From Rhodobacteraceae bacterium UBA6273 (GTDB taxonomy: Bacteria > Pseudomonadota > Alphaproteobacteria > Rhodobacterales > Rhodobacteraceae), in contig DJUV01000167.1 in assembly GCA_002440625.1 (NCBI GenBank), positions 1 through 11,369 of the forward strand: a stretch of DNA of 11,369 nt, read 5' to 3'. Under the pieces are notes generated by a model that saw nothing but the letters and a program-made list of their open reading frames with translations, searched no databases and was not told the origin of the DNA. Below are positions 1 to 6,911 of the stretch, piece by piece. Positions within the stretch are counted from its first letter, which is position 1. Every line of letters starts with the position of its first letter. The position numbers were made by a program, and so were the translations under genes.

Positions 1-142
1 CAAAGCGACCGGGCCGCGCCGTTCGTCGGGCTTACGCCGCGCCACTGGCGCGACGGTCCCTCCTCACCGCCCCCAGGCGGGCGCGATGGCGCCCACCTCG
101 GGTCAGGCGCGGCCCTCTGTTGCATGTGGGGCAGGCCTCCTC
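1..142. other. Structured non-coding left edge
   Basis: I see no convincing gene here. The stretch holds two perfect hairpins. One has arms CGCGCC/GGCGCG with a three-base loop (38-52). The other has arms GGGCGC/GCGCCC with loop GATG (79-94). All reading frames through it give low-complexity Arg/Pro-rich products without domains. A minus-strand frame from an ATG near 123 stays open to the window edge, but it resembles nothing I can name. The hairpins lie downstream of the minus-strand iron-sulfur gene and could help end its transcript, although neither is followed by a T-run. An 11-base string, CTCGGGTCAGG (97-107), recurs inverted at 6865-6875, so part of this may belong to a dispersed intergenic repeat. 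That last point is inference. Confidence 0.4.
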
Positions 143-787
143 CTACTCCGCAACAAACCCCGCCGCCTTGTGGCTCCCGTCGCAATAGGGCTTGTTCTGC
201 GAATGGCCGCAGCGGCAGAGAAAGACCTGACGCACCTTGTTCACGGTACGGCCGGTGCCGCTCACGATCTCAAGGTTGCCGACGACCTTCAGGGGTCCGT
301 TTGGCTGTGGCTGCAAATCCACCGGCCCGTTTCGCACCTCAAGCGCTGGCGTGTCCTTGGCCGCCGGCTCGCCCGTCGCGGTGAATCCGGCCGCCACATG
401 CGCCCCATCGCAGAAGGGCTTGTTGGCGGAATGGCCGCAGCGGCAAAGCGTCGCGCGGACACTGTCATAGGGCTGCCCTCGCAAGAGAAGCTCCGCCTCG
501 ATCGCCAAAGGCCCATTCTCGCGCACGAAGACCATGTTGACGACCGGCGGCAGGTTGGAACTCGCCACCGGCTGGCCATCGGTCCGCTCCACCCGGATCG
601 CGCCCGAGGGGCACATCTGGCCGATGCGGATCACCTCATCGGCGGGGGCGGCGTCGGGATGGATCCATTCGCCCTTGACGTTCGGCACGAAGACATCGGG
701 ATGGTGGAGGACGCAGTTCCTCGAATGGATGCAGCGCGATCCATCGAAATGGATGGTGACCTCGCGGCCTCTGACGGTTTCGGCCAT
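143..787 (-). CDS. Ferredoxin-like domain plus two CDGSH iron-sulfur motifs
   Basis: This is a 214-residue soluble protein predicted to carry three Fe-S sites. Residues 9-68 resemble a small ferredoxin domain, with Cys19, Cys25 (C-x5-C) and Cys59 before Pro-Ser-Gly-Ala-Ile. This three-Cys layout resembles [3Fe-4S] or divergent [4Fe-4S] mono-cluster ferredoxins. Two complete CDGSH motifs follow, the 3-Cys/1-His ligand set for a [2Fe-2S] cluster: Cys115, Cys117, Cys126, His130 and Cys191, Cys193, Cys202, His206. The start at 787 was chosen over an in-frame ATG at 817 because GAGGAGGAAG stands just upstream. Its product begins directly at the ferredoxin fold. It lies 54 bases after the DUF6314 stop on the same strand, so the two are probably co-transcribed. 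The architecture implies electron transfer or cluster storage, but no partner is visible and the exact role is unknown. The two CDGSH segments are almost identical and look like an internal duplication. Confidence 0.92.
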   Translation of the reverse strand: MAETVRGREVTIHFDGSRCIHSRNCVLHHPDVFVPNVKGEWIHPDAAPADEVIRIGQMCPSGAIRVERTDGQPVASSNLPPVVNMVFVRENGPLAIEAELLLRGQPYDSVRATLCRCGHSANKPFCDGAHVAAGFTATGEPAAKDTPALEVRNGPVDLQPQPNGPLKVVGNLEIVSGTGRTVNKVRQVFLCRCGHSQNKPYCDGSHKAAGFVAE

Positions 788-841
788 GTCTTCCTCCTCA
801 TTGTCCTGTCGACCCACGCTCGCCCGGAGTACCCGCCAAGG

Positions 842-1318
842 TCAAGCGCGGCGATAAAGCGAAAGCATCGTGTAGTCCTTGCGCGGCCCCCGGACCGTCC
901 ATTCCGCCTGCCAGTCCGGCCAAGCGGCGAAATCGTAGCGCACGTCATAGTCGTCGGCGACGCAGAGGTGATGCGCGGCGGGCGCGGCGGGATCGAAGCT
1001 ATGAAACGGCCGGCCATCGGCGAAATCGACGACGATCTGCCCGCCCGCCCCGCGCCAGAGATAGCTGCGTTCGGCGCTGAAGGCGGGGCCATCCCCAAGC
1101 CTCAGTTCGCCCGTCTCGCGGTAGATGAGGCCACCCCGCCCGTCCGGCGCAAAGACCGCCTCGCCGTCAAAGCGCCCCTCGGCCCGCGCCAGCCTGTCCT
1201 CGATCCGCCGCGCGACACCCCACCGCCCGGCGAAATCCGCCAGTTCCGGCCCCCAAGCCCCCTGATCTTTCCCCGAAGTCACCCGCACTCCCGCCGCCTT
1301 CTTGCCCTTCCGCCCCAC
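842..1318 (-). CDS. DUF6314 family protein
   Basis: A 158-residue protein if translation starts at the GTG at 1318. I recognise the DUF6314 pattern: an early L-x-DF-x-GRW segment, then Arg-Arg-Ile-Glu-Asp, a Tyr-Arg-Glu-Thr-Gly-Glu strand, DGR-x-FH, a conserved H-x-C-x2-D-x-Y, and the terminal GPRKDY. The alternating strands suggest a small lipocalin-like beta barrel, so binding of a small ligand is possible. No catalytic role is established for the family as far as I know. The start is uncertain: the GTG at 1318 has no good ribosome site, while in-frame GTGs at 1288 and 1282 follow purine-rich sequence and lie nearer the conserved GRW segment. It is divergent from purB with only 46-82 bases between start codons. 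It is probably the first gene of a pair with the downstream Fe-S protein. Confidence 0.85.
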   Translation of the reverse strand: MGRKGKKAAGVRVTSGKDQGAWGPELADFAGRWGVARRIEDRLARAEGRFDGEAVFAPDGRGGLIYRETGELRLGDGPAFSAERSYLWRGAGGQIVVDFADGRPFHSFDPAAPAAHHLCVADDYDVRYDFAAWPDWQAEWTVRGPRKDYTMLSLYRRA

Positions 1319-1364
1319 GCAGTCTAGGACACGCCCGCGTCCCCCGAAAGCGAAAGGCCTGCCG

Positions 1365-2669
1365 ATGATCCCCCGCTATTCCCGCCCGGAGATGGTTCAG
1401 ATCTGGTCGCCCGAGACAAGGTTCCGCATCTGGTTCGAGATCGAGGCCCATGCCTGTGACGCCCAAGCCGCCCTTGGCGTCATCCCCAAGGCCAATGCCG
1501 AGGCGGTCTGGCGCGCAAAGGGCGTCGAATTCAACGTCGCCCGCATTGATGAGATCGAGGCGGTAACGAAGCATGACGTGATCGCTTTCCTGACGCATCT
1601 GGCCGAGATCATCGGCAATGACGAGGCGCGCTTCGTCCATCAGGGCATGACCTCGTCCGATGTTCTCGACACCACGCTCAACATCCAGCTTGTCCGCGCC
1701 GCCGACATCCTTCTGGCGGACCTTGACCGGGTGCTCGCCGCGCTGAAGAAGCGCGCGTTCGAGCATAAGGACACACTCAGGATCGGACGCAGCCACGGCA
1801 TCCATGCCGAACCGACGACGATGGGCCTGACCTTCGCGCGCTTCTATGCCGAGATGGACCGCAACAAGGCCCGCATCTTGGCCGCGCGGGAAGAGGTGGC
1901 GACCGGCGCCATTTCCGGCGCCGTCGGCACCTTCGCCAACATCGATCCGGCGGTCGAGGCGCATGTCTGCGAAAAGCTGGGCCTCCGCCCCGAACCGATC
2001 TCCACCCAGGTGATCCCGCGCGACCGCCATGCGATGTTCTTCGCGACCTTGGGCGTCATCGCCTCCAGCATGGAAAACATCGCCATCGAGATCCGCCACA
2101 TGCAGCGGACCGAGGTTCTGGAGGCCGAGGAGTTCTTCTCCCCCGGCCAGAAAGGCTCCTCGGCGATGCCGCACAAGCGCAATCCCGTGCTGACCGAAAA
2201 CCTCACCGGCCTTGCCCGCCTTGTCCGCATGGCGGTGGTGCCGGCGCTTGAAAACGTGGCCCTCTGGCACGAACGCGATATCAGCCATTCCTCCGTCGAA
2301 CGCGCCATCGGCCCGGATGCCACCATCACGCTCGACTTCGCGCTGAACCGGCTGGCCGGCGTCATCGAAAAGCTGGTGATCTACCCCGAGAACATGCTGG
2401 CGAACATGAACAAGTTCAAAGGCCTGGTGATGAGCCAGCGGGTCCTTCTGGCGCTGACCCAGGCCGGCGTCAGCCGCGAGGATTCCTATCGCCTCGTGCA
2501 AAGGAACGCGATGAAGGTCTGGGAGAAGGGCGCGGATTTCAAGACCGAACTCCTCGCCGACCCTGAAGTGACGGCCGCCCTTTCCCCCGCCGAAATCGAG
2601 GAAAAGTTCGACCTCGGCTATCATACCAAGCACGTCGACACGATCTTCGCGCGCGTCTTCGGCGCCTGA
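1365..2669 (+). CDS. purB: Adenylosuccinate lyase
   Basis: A 434-residue cytoplasmic enzyme of purine synthesis. It cleaves fumarate from SAICAR to give AICAR, and from adenylosuccinate to give AMP, acting as a homotetramer in the fumarase/aspartase superfamily. The superfamily signature [11 protein letters not shown] is at residues 264-274. It forms the mobile catalytic loop and contains the likely catalytic serine (Ser265 or Ser266). Other conserved segments are TKHDV (69-73), TSSD (96-99, substrate binding) and [10 protein letters not shown] (141-150, with the catalytic histidine region). The length matches the bacterial short PurB class (about 430 residues). The start at 1365 was preferred to an in-frame ATG at 1302: GAAAGG lies 7 bases before it, [10 protein letters not shown] is the family's usual N-terminus, and the extra upstream residues are basic and unlike the family. 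The gene is transcribed alone and diverges from the DUF6314 gene. Confidence 0.97.
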   Translation: MIPRYSRPEMVQIWSPETRFRIWFEIEAHACDAQAALGVIPKANAEAVWRAKGVEFNVARIDEIEAVTKHDVIAFLTHLAEIIGNDEARFVHQGMTSSDVLDTTLNIQLVRAADILLADLDRVLAALKKRAFEHKDTLRIGRSHGIHAEPTTMGLTFARFYAEMDRNKARILAAREEVATGAISGAVGTFANIDPAVEAHVCEKLGLRPEPISTQVIPRDRHAMFFATLGVIASSMENIAIEIRHMQRTEVLEAEEFFSPGQKGSSAMPHKRNPVLTENLTGLARLVRMAVVPALENVALWHERDISHSSVERAIGPDATITLDFALNRLAGVIEKLVIYPENMLANMNKFKGLVMSQRVLLALTQAGVSREDSYRLVQRNAMKVWEKGADFKTELLADPEVTAALSPAEIEEKFDLGYHTKHVDTIFARVFGA

Positions 2670-2703
2670 AGCGGCGCACACACGATTGCGTGAGGGGTAT
2701 ATC

Positions 2704-2728
2704 CGGGCTTGCCGCAGCGGCAGGCCCG
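2704..2728 (+). terminator. Strong hairpin downstream of purB
   Basis: The arms CGGGCTTGCCGC (2704-2715) and GCGGCAGGCCCG (2717-2728) pair along their length with a single G-T wobble. Allowing a three-base loop, this leaves an 11-bp stem. The hairpin sits 35 bases after the purB stop and 33 bases before the next start codon. Only a weak CTTT follows about 9 bases later, so it is not a textbook intrinsic terminator. It could terminate or attenuate purB transcription, protect the purB 3' end, or lie in the leader of the small downstream gene. Confidence 0.6.
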
Positions 2729-2760
2729 CTGGCACACTTTCCGCCGGAAAGGAGCATGCC

Positions 2761-2925
2761 ATGATGAAACACGCATTCGCTGCCCTGATCGCCCTCGCCG
2801 CTTCGGTCGCGCCGGGCTTTGCCTTCGGGGATTGTTCGGGTGGGGACAAGCACGCCTCGATGAGCTGCGCCGAGGGCACCTCCTGGGACGCGACGACCCG
2901 GACCTGCATCAAGCTCGACAGCTGA
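2761..2925 (+). CDS. Small secreted three-cysteine protein
   Basis: A 54-residue predicted periplasmic or secreted protein. A signal peptide covers about residues 1-23, with a basic Lys3-His4 start, a hydrophobic Ala/Leu core and an Ala-Phe-Gly end. The mature part is only about 31 residues, with Cys25, Cys36 and Cys49. Its C-terminal half, Cys-Ala-Glu-Gly-Thr-x-Trp-Asp-x4-Thr-Cys, resembles the end of a peritrophin-A/CBM14-type chitin-binding motif, but it is far too short to be a whole domain. The start is supported by AAAGGAG (2748-2754) six bases upstream. A second ATG at 2764 would work almost as well. I believe similar small proteins lie next to purB in other Rhodobacteraceae, but this is memory rather than something the sequence shows. 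Function unknown. The odd number of cysteines leaves one free, or allows disulfide-linked dimers. Confidence 0.75.
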   Translation: MMKHAFAALIALAASVAPGFAFGDCSGGDKHASMSCAEGTSWDATTRTCIKLDS

Positions 2926-2938
2926 AATCCCGCGCCGG

Positions 2939-2953
2939 GTAAAGCGCCGTTAA
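2939..2953 (+). promoter_or_regulatory. CtrA-like site upstream of the fliG-like gene
   Basis: GTAA-N7-TTAA (2939-2942 and 2950-2953) matches the alphaproteobacterial CtrA consensus TTAA-N7-TTAA at seven of eight positions with exact spacing. The right half continues as TTAACCA, the common extended half-site. It lies 43 bases before the start of the FliG-like gene. CtrA controls flagellar genes in many alphaproteobacteria, so the position makes sense. A short degenerate site can arise by chance. Confidence 0.4.
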
Positions 2954-2995
2954 CCAGAGCCTGCGACCGTCGCATGAGAGCGGCGGAGGGAATCA

Positions 2996-4057
2996 ATGAC
3001 GGCCATCGCAAAGCCCGAAACCATGCGGCCCGACGTGGCCCGCGCCGCCCCGCGCGCCATGACCGGGCGCGAAAAGGCGGCGATCATCGTGCGGCTCCTC
3101 TTGACCGAAGGCGGCGGCCTGCCGCTGAAGGCGCTGCCGGATGACCTTCAGACTGCGTTGACCGAACAGATGGGCGCGATGCGCAGCGTGGATCGTGCCA
3201 CCCTGCGCGCCGTGGTCGAAGAATTCGTGTCGCGGCTCGATTCGGTCGGGCTATCCTTTCCCGGCGGGCTGGAACGCGCGCTCGACCTTCTGGAAAGCCA
3301 TATCTCCCCCACCGCCGCAACCCGCATCCGCAGCCAGCGCGCCTCGAATGCCAATGCCGACCCCTGGGAACGGATCGCTGCCTTTGGCACTGACCGTCTG
3401 CTCGCCGTCCTGAACGAGGAAAGCACCGAGATCGGCGCGGTCCTGCTGTCGAAGCTCGCGGTGGCACAAGCGGCGGAGCTCTTGGGCAAACTGCCCGGCG
3501 ACCGCGCCCGCAGGCTCGCCTACGGGGTCGGCAAGACCGGCCATGTGCAGCCCGAAACCGTGCGCCAGATCGGCCTTTCGCTCGTCGGGCAGCTCAGCGC
3601 CGCGCCAGCCCGCGCCTTCGGTGGCGTGCCTGAGGAGAGGGTCGGCGCGATCCTCAACATCGCCCCGGCCCTCACCCGCGACGAGGTTCTGGCCGGCTTG
3701 AGCGAGGATGACGCGGAATTTGCCGACCGTGTCCGCCGCGCGATCTTCACCTTTGCGGACATCGCCCGCCGGATCGAGGGGCGCGATGTTCCGAAGATCA
3801 CCCGCAAGGTCGATCAGGCGCAGCTTGTGACCGCCCTTGCCGCCGCGACCGGGGGCGACGATGCGGCCAGCGCCGAATTCGTCCTCGCCAGCCTGTCGCA
3901 GCGCATGGCGGCAACCTTGCGCGAAGAGATGGCGGCGCGCGGCGCGGTGAAGGTCAAGGATGCCGACGCCGCGCAGACCGCGATCATCGCCGCCATCCGT
4001 GAGCTGCAGGAGGCGGGCGAACTCGCGCTGAAAACCGAAGAGGAGGCAGAGGCGTGA
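2996..4057 (+). CDS. fliG: FliG-like flagellar motor switch protein, diverged
   Basis: A 353-residue protein with the overall plan of FliG, the rotor protein of the flagellar C-ring that transmits torque from the stator. The N-terminal domain (about 22-105) starts with REKAAIIVRLLL, typical of FliG. The middle domain (about 125-205) has LLSKLAVAQAAELLGKLP, but the FliM-contacting EHPQ motif reads EEST (141-144). The C-terminal domain (about 240-345) has FTFADIARRIEGRD and SQRMAATLREEMAARG. The E. coli torque residues R281, D288, D289 and R297 align to Arg303, Glu310, Glu311 and Lys319, keeping charge. The K264 position appears to be Gly, with some alignment uncertainty. GGAGGG (2985-2990) supports the start. 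No other flagellar gene is in the window, so it is either a dispersed motor gene or a paralog with another use. Confidence 0.85.
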   Translation: MTAIAKPETMRPDVARAAPRAMTGREKAAIIVRLLLTEGGGLPLKALPDDLQTALTEQMGAMRSVDRATLRAVVEEFVSRLDSVGLSFPGGLERALDLLESHISPTAATRIRSQRASNANADPWERIAAFGTDRLLAVLNEESTEIGAVLLSKLAVAQAAELLGKLPGDRARRLAYGVGKTGHVQPETVRQIGLSLVGQLSAAPARAFGGVPEERVGAILNIAPALTRDEVLAGLSEDDAEFADRVRRAIFTFADIARRIEGRDVPKITRKVDQAQLVTALAAATGGDDAASAEFVLASLSQRMAATLREEMAARGAVKVKDADAAQTAIIAAIRELQEAGELALKTEEEAEA

Positions 4058-4162
4058 CGCGGTGGCATTCCCCGCCCGCCTTGCCAGCTTCCGCGCCCGC
4101 CTCTATGTCTTTCGCCGGAATGCACGGGGTCGGGAAAAGCCTCGCGCTGAAATGAAGACGGC

Positions 4163-5038
4163 ATGGCCAGACCCGAGAACCTCAGTCCTTCGGCAAGCGA
4201 CCGCATGGTCGACCGCGCTTTCCGCGCGCTTCTCTGGTGCGCGCTCCGCCTGCCATACCGGCTGCGCGTGCCGGTCGCGGGCTGGGTCATCTCGCGCCTC
4301 GTGGCACCGCTTGCCGGTTACTCCCGCCGGGTGCGCGAGAACCTCGCGCTCGTCTGCCCCGACCTCTCGAAGGCCGAGGTGCGCCGCCTCGTCCGCGCCG
4401 TGCCCGACAATGTCGGCCGCACCACGATCGAACTTTACTCCGGCAAGGATTTCGTCGACCGCATCCGCGACCTGCCCCTCACCGGTCCGGGCGCAGCCGC
4501 GCTTGAGGCCGCCCATGCCGCGGGCCGACCCGTCATCCTCGCCACCGGCCATTTCGGCAATTACGACGTGGCGCGCGGGGCCCTCGTCGCGCGCGGCTAC
4601 AGCGTCGGCGGCCTTTACAAGCCGATGGCGAACCCGCTTTTCAACGAGCACTACGTCGCGGCCATATCGAAAATCGGCAAGCCCCTCTTCCCGCGCGGGC
4701 CGCGCGGCCTTTCCGACATGGTGCGGTTCCTGAAATCCGGCGGCATGCTCGGCATCGTCATGGACCAGCGCATGATCCGCGGTATCCCGGCGACCTTCTT
4801 CGGCATCCGCGCCCTGACGGCGACCTCTGCCGCCGACCTGGCGCTGAAATACGGGGCCGACCTCATCCCGATCTACGGCATCCGCCGCCCGGATGGGCTC
4901 AACTTCGACATCCATGTTGAAAACCCGATCCCGCATAGCAATGCCGCCACCATGACCCAGGCCGTCAACGACAACCTCGAAGCACTCGTGCGCCAGCACA
5001 TGGAACAGTGGTTCTGGATTCACCGCCGCTGGAAGTGA
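4163..5038 (+). CDS. Lipid A acyltransferase, LpxL/HtrB family
   Basis: A 291-residue inner-membrane-associated acyltransferase of the lauroyl/myristoyl lipid A family. It is expected to move a secondary acyl chain from acyl-ACP to a lipid A precursor, or to a similar lipid. The catalytic HX4D motif is His130-Phe-Gly-Asn-Tyr-Asp135, within TGHFGNYD. Other family segments are the Arg-Arg-Val-Arg-Glu-Asn-Leu stretch (55-61), GIVMDQR (197-203), Phe-Phe-Gly (212-214, in the usual place for the second conserved block) and the terminal EQWFWIHRRW. The N-terminus has a mildly hydrophobic helix (about 20-50) but no clear full transmembrane span. The start at 4163 has only a weak GAAG ribosome site. 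A later ATG at 4205 is possible, but the upstream frame gives no better choice. The gene follows the FliG-like gene after 105 bases without a clear terminator, so read-through is possible. Which acyl chain or position it modifies cannot be seen. Confidence 0.9.
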   Translation: MARPENLSPSASDRMVDRAFRALLWCALRLPYRLRVPVAGWVISRLVAPLAGYSRRVRENLALVCPDLSKAEVRRLVRAVPDNVGRTTIELYSGKDFVDRIRDLPLTGPGAAALEAAHAAGRPVILATGHFGNYDVARGALVARGYSVGGLYKPMANPLFNEHYVAAISKIGKPLFPRGPRGLSDMVRFLKSGGMLGIVMDQRMIRGIPATFFGIRALTATSAADLALKYGADLIPIYGIRRPDGLNFDIHVENPIPHSNAATMTQAVNDNLEALVRQHMEQWFWIHRRWK

Positions 5039-5080
5039 TCCCGCACCGGGCGGCGAAGATTGTCATTGTGGCTGCCGGCG

Positions 5081-5113
5081 TTTTGTGAAGGTTTTATGAC
5101 AGTTTTGTAACAG
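5081..5113 (-). promoter_or_regulatory. Tandem PhoB-box-like repeats
   Basis: Read on the minus strand, three 7-mers repeat every 11 bases, each followed by AAAA: CTGTTAC (5113-5107), CTGTCAT (5102-5096) and CCTTCAC (5091-5085). This is the PhoB box layout, 7-mers resembling CTGTCAT/CTGTCAC separated by four A/T-rich bases. The middle unit is a perfect match and the other two are diverged. The array ends 27 bases before the start codon of the phosphate cotransporter, which is an expected PhoB target. The odd point is polarity: PhoB boxes usually read in the same direction as the regulated gene, and here they read the opposite way. Confidence 0.65.
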
Positions 5114-5140
5114 CCCGCGACTCGGGCCATCGGAGCCACC

Positions 5141-6805
5141 TTGAGCAGTTCCTCCCCCCTCCTCTTTCTCCTCCACATTGCCGGCGCCGCCGCCCTTCTG
5201 ATCTGGTCGGTCCGGCTGGTGCGCACGGGGGTGGAGCGGGCCTGGTCCGTGCAGCTGCGCCGCTGGCTGAGGAAGGGCGAGCGCAACCGTCTCCTCGCGG
5301 CCCTGATGGGCATGGGGGCGGCCCTTGCTCTGCAAAGCGCCACCGCCGTCGCCATGCTCACCACCGGCTTCATCGCGGCGGGCACCCTCAGCGCGGCCGC
5401 CGGCCTCGCCATCCTCCTTGGCTCCGATGTGGGCTCGGCGCTGGTGGCGCAGGTGCTCCTGTCGCAGGGCGACTGGGTGGTGCCGCTCCTCCTTGTCGTC
5501 GGGGTCGGGCTCTTCCTCCGCGCAAGGCGGCGCGACTTCCGCATGGCGGGGCGGGTGCTGATCGGGCTGGCGCTGATCTTCGTCTCACTGTCCCTCATCC
5601 GCGACGCGACCGAACCCCTGCGCGACAGCCCCGCCATCGGCGCGGCAATGCGCTACCTCGGCGGCGATCTTGTCACCGCCTTCGCCATCGGCGCGCTTCT
5701 GGCATGGCTCGTCCATTCCTCGGTCGCCGCCGTCCTCCTCTTCGTCACCTTCGCCGCGCAATCCATGCTGCCGGTGCCGGCGGCGGCAGCGATGGTGCTG
5801 GGCGCCAATCTCGGCGGCTCCATCATCGCCTATGTGCTGACCCTCGGCGCCGATCTTGCCGCCCGCCGCGTGGTCATCGCCAACCTGACACTCCGCGGCG
5901 GCGGCGCGGTCGTCGCCCTCCTCCTTCTCCAGCGCTTCGGCGCCTACCTCGACACGCTTGGCGCGACACCGGCGCGGCAGGTAATCAACCTCCACCTCGC
6001 CTTCAACCTCGCGGTGCTGGCCCTCGGCCTGCCGCTCACCAGCCTCGTCCTCGGCATCGTCGACAGGCTGGTCGCCCCCCCGGCCCGACCGGCAACGCTC
6101 GACCGGATCAGTGCACTTGACCCCGCCTCGCTCGCCGATCCGAACCGGGCGCTCAGCTGCGCCACGCGCGAGATCCTGCAGATGGGCGAAGGGGTGGAAA
6201 CGATGCTGCGCTCGGTGATCCGGCTCTACGGCCAGTGGGACGACACCGCCGCCGATGCGATCCGCGCCAAGGAAAAGGACATCGACGCCCTCCACATCAG
6301 CATCAAGCTCTACCTCGCGGGCCTGAGACGCGCCAGCAAGGACGAAGAGGTCGACGCCCGCGCCCTGGAACTCGCCGACATGGCGGTCAACCTCGAAGGC
6401 GCCGGCAATGTCATCTCCGACACCATGCTCGGCCTTGCCAAAAGGCTCGATCAGGGCGGCGTCGCCTTCTCCCCGACCGGCAACACGGAGATCCGCGATT
6501 TCCACGACCGCGTGCTGTCGAACGCGCAGGCCGCCCTCAATGTCCTGATGACCTCAAGCCCCGACGCAGCGCGGGCGCTGGTCGAGGAAAAGGACCTCGT
6601 GCGCGATCTCGAACAACACCTGCAAAGATCGCATCTTGAGCGTCTCCAGCAAGGCCTCAGCGAAAGCATCGACACCTCGAACCTGCATCAGGAAACCCTT
6701 CGGGCGCTGAAACAGGTAAACTCGGCCTTCACCATGATCGCCTACCCGATCCTGTCGGAAACCGGCGATCTCCTCTCCAGCCGCCTCTCGCGCCCGAAAC
6801 CCTGA
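5141..6805 (+). CDS. Na+/phosphate cotransporter with PhoU-like domain
   Basis: A 554-residue inner-membrane protein of the Na/Pi cotransporter (NptA/YjbB) family, predicted to import or export phosphate with sodium. Residues 1-310 hold about eight hydrophobic segments arranged as two inverted repeats. The signature QSS-type segment is QSATAVAML (65-73) in the first repeat and HSSVAAVLL (192-200) in the second. These are followed by GSDVGSA (94-100) and GANLGGS (221-227), the counterparts of the family's GANIGTT. Residues 335-545 form a helical PhoU-like tail with the Lys-Glu-Lys-Asp-Ile-Asp segment (377-382) typical of such helices. The start is TTG at 5141, supported by CGGAG five bases upstream and by the expected short N-terminus before the first membrane helix. 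The PhoB-like repeats just upstream imply induction under phosphate limitation. Substrate and direction are inferred from the family. The signature motifs deviate from the common form. Confidence 0.9.
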   Translation: MSSSSPLLFLLHIAGAAALLIWSVRLVRTGVERAWSVQLRRWLRKGERNRLLAALMGMGAALALQSATAVAMLTTGFIAAGTLSAAAGLAILLGSDVGSALVAQVLLSQGDWVVPLLLVVGVGLFLRARRRDFRMAGRVLIGLALIFVSLSLIRDATEPLRDSPAIGAAMRYLGGDLVTAFAIGALLAWLVHSSVAAVLLFVTFAAQSMLPVPAAAAMVLGANLGGSIIAYVLTLGADLAARRVVIANLTLRGGGAVVALLLLQRFGAYLDTLGATPARQVINLHLAFNLAVLALGLPLTSLVLGIVDRLVAPPARPATLDRISALDPASLADPNRALSCATREILQMGEGVETMLRSVIRLYGQWDDTAADAIRAKEKDIDALHISIKLYLAGLRRASKDEEVDARALELADMAVNLEGAGNVISDTMLGLAKRLDQGGVAFSPTGNTEIRDFHDRVLSNAQAALNVLMTSSPDAARALVEEKDLVRDLEQHLQRSHLERLQQGLSESIDTSNLHQETLRALKQVNSAFTMIAYPILSETGDLLSSRLSRPKP

Positions 6806-6820
6806 CTCACTTTCTGCCCT

Positions 6821-6868
6821 GAAATACTCCCGCCGGAGGCGCGCTCGAGGGGCAGGCCCTTGGGCCTG
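6821..6868 (-). repeat. GC-rich intergenic repeat with hairpin, copy 1
   Basis: The plus-strand core GAAATACTCCCGCCGGAGGC (6821-6840) matches copy 2 at 10334-10353 in 18 of 20 positions. Read on the minus strand it forms a small CTCC/GGAG hairpin followed by TATTTC. Twelve bases away is a hairpin with arms CAGGCC/GGCCTG and loop CTTG (6853-6868). It lies between the converging ends of the phosphate cotransporter and the flavoenzyme, so it may end transcription of the minus-strand operon. I recall very similar strings as common in Rhodobacteraceae genomes; only the two copies are visible here. Confidence 0.6.
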
Positions 6869-6911
6869 ACCCGAGATATCGCTTGCGCCCGGAACGGGCG
6901 CTCCGCTCAGA

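Noticed and set aside
1..80. Possible C-terminal end of an AraC-type regulator in plus frame 1
   Set aside because: A brief likeness around Leu-Thr-Pro-Arg-His-Trp-Arg is too short, and the frame runs on into the antisense of the CDGSH gene without a sensible stop.
86..1327. Plus-strand open frame of 413 codons
   Set aside because: It lies antisense to the CDGSH and DUF6314 genes, whose motifs are clear on the minus strand. Its product is Arg/Pro/His-rich with no domain, as expected for a GC-rich shadow.
1167..3011. Minus-strand open frame of 614 codons opposite purB
   Set aside because: The purB frame carries the full enzyme signature. The antisense product is Gly/Arg/His-rich and runs across two intergenic spacers and the hairpin.
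5585..6505. Minus-strand open frame opposite the phosphate cotransporter
   Set aside because: The product is a Glu/Gly/Asp-rich shadow; the plus strand has membrane helices and family motifs.
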